This document shows, one piece after another, positions 23,009 through 23,311 of a stretch of 23,311 nucleotides of DNA (position 1 is its first letter; each line of letters opens with the position of its first letter). The notes below the pieces were generated by a model, which did no database searches, was not told the origin of the DNA, and saw only the letters and a program-made list of their open reading frames with translations. The DNA comes from Caldifarciminota bacterium (GTDB lineage Bacteria > Hydrothermota > Tepidihabitantia > SM23-42), in NCBI GenBank assembly GCA_030671005.1, contig DAOVAN010000009.1, forward strand, positions 1 through 23,311. The letters are read 5' to 3'. Both the position numbers and the translations under genes were made by a program.

Positions 23009-23188
23009 TTGGGGTCAGGTCTCTACCCCCGCTTTTGCGGAAATTCAAAATCATTCTGGCCATTCCGACGTACAGCGTCATTGCGAGCGAATCCGCCTCC
23101 GGCGGAGAGCGTGGCAATCTCGCTGCCTACGCAGTACGGCGCTCGGAGTTCGCTGTGTCTTATGTTCAATGTAGAGACCTGACCCCAA
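23009..23188. mobile_element. 180-bp non-coding element with 18-bp perfect terminal inverted repeats
   Basis: The left end TTGGGGTCAGGTCTCTAC (23009-23026) is the exact reverse complement of the right end (23171-23188). The interior has no credible ORF and contains a CCGC-TTTT-GCGG hairpin (23029-23040) and a nested palindromic unit. The GGGGTCAG-type ends recall sequences found next to REP-associated tyrosine transposase (IS200/Y1) genes in many environmental genomes, so a MITE- or REP-like derivative moved in trans is likely. No target duplication is obvious. It separates a SpoIID-domain gene from the promoter of the TPR gene. Confidence 0.7.
23076..23122. repeat. Nested palindromic intergenic repeat (ATTGCGAG ... 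GCAATCTCG type)
   Basis: A GTCATTGCGAGCGA start and GTGGCAATCTCG end enclose TCCGCC-TCC-GGCGGA (23092-23106). ATTGC (23080-23084) pairs with GCAAT (23114-23118). Repeats beginning GTCATTGCGAG and ending GCAATCTC are dispersed in many unrelated bacterial genomes. A degenerate core relative, TCCACCTGAGGCGGA, occurs at 7757-7771. Confidence 0.6.
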
Positions 23189-23189
23189 A

Positions 23190-23311
23190 TCAGCGGATTC
23201 TTTTCAATCGTGTGTTGCGGTAGTAGTGGGACAATATCTGACGGTAGCTTTTCCTTCGGTTCGCCATCTCGATGGCACCGTATTGACACATACCGACACC
23301 ATGACCAAAAC
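23190..23311 (-). CDS. C-terminal end of a SpoIID/LytB-domain protein (partial)
   Basis: Read on the minus strand from the window edge, the frame gives FGHGVGMCQYGAIEMA, then a basic stretch, then YRQILSHYYRNTRL and a TGA at 23192-23190. This is the end of the SpoIID domain, whose hallmark is GHGVGMxQxGAxxMA followed by YxxILxHYYxxTxL. Known members are peptidoglycan lytic transglycosylases (SpoIID) or amidase enhancers (LytB), and in non-sporulating phyla the domain occurs in cell-wall proteins. Only about 40 residues are inside the window. The stop codon lies one base before the right end of the inverted-repeat element, so the element sits directly at the 3' end of this gene. Confidence 0.8.
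   Translation of the reverse strand, partial: FGHGVGMCQYGAIEMANRRKSYRQILSHYYRNTRLKRIR

Noticed and set aside
23023..23289. Minus-strand frame covering the terminal element
   Set aside because: It runs through the inverted-repeat element and conflicts with the SpoIID frame, which has recognisable residues.
1..23311. tRNA, rRNA or other known structural RNA genes
   Set aside because: No cloverleaf-like or rRNA-like sequence was recognised by eye; a covariance-model scan would be needed to exclude small ones.

Overview
The window reads as a chromosomal segment of an uncultured, moderate-GC bacterium. Shine-Dalgarno sequences (AGGAGG type) and bacterial promoters are visible, and Sec/lipobox signals show exported lipoproteins. 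A Minf_1886-type protein, a class III aminotransferase of the type best known from Thermococcales, an EF-P with a PGNKRG tip and several orphan lipoproteins fit a deep-branching candidate phylum (WOR-3/Stahlbacteria-like or a relative). That placement is inference, because no rRNA or tRNA gene is present. No phage, plasmid or CRISPR locus is visible; most of the window is housekeeping and catabolic genes.

Layout. 1-605: the 3' end of an unknown gene whose tail is encoded by an 8-bp tandem repeat, overlapping (ATGA) a Minf_1886-family gene. 708-1205: lipoprotein, closed by a hairpin terminator shared with the opposite strand. 4162-1254 (minus): aldehyde dehydrogenase and class III aminotransferase, translationally coupled. 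A compact divergent promoter pair (4250-4310) drives this operon and a second lipoprotein (4332-4958). 6453-5047 (minus): polysaccharide flippase. 7614-6577 (minus): radical SAM enzyme. 7919-9442: histidine ammonia-lyase. 11319-9472 (minus): ComEC-like channel lacking a recognisable nuclease site. 14943-11505 (minus): an operon of HEAT-repeat protein, cysS, efp and a Roadblock/LC7 protein. 15116-16798: urocanate hydratase. 16855-18667: M23 peptidase and nadA. 18851-21478: rho, rpmE and prfB, the last needing a programmed +1 frameshift. 22896-21556 (minus): TPR/coiled-coil/tail-anchored protein. 22897-23311: an operator-like palindrome, a 180-bp inverted-repeat element with a nested palindrome, and the 3' end of a SpoIID-domain gene.

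Functional links. HutH and HutU catalyse consecutive steps of histidine degradation, although they sit 5.7 kb apart with separate promoters. Both carry a substitution at a catalytic position: Cys143 replaces Ser in the MIO-forming triad of HutH, and Met414 replaces the active-site Cys of the urocanase FQGLPARICW motif. The aminotransferase/dehydrogenase pair suits breakdown of an omega-amino acid.

Eleven promoters can be read by eye. Ten have a 16-bp spacer and one has 17 bp. Three minus-strand genes without a Shine-Dalgarno have the -10 box 5 to 10 bp before the start codon, which predicts leaderless or nearly leaderless transcripts. hutU and the M23 peptidase gene have predicted leaders of only about 10 nt. 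The strongest leads are the paired Hut substitutions, the promoter architecture, the coding 8-bp repeat array, the EF-P tip and the terminal mobile element.
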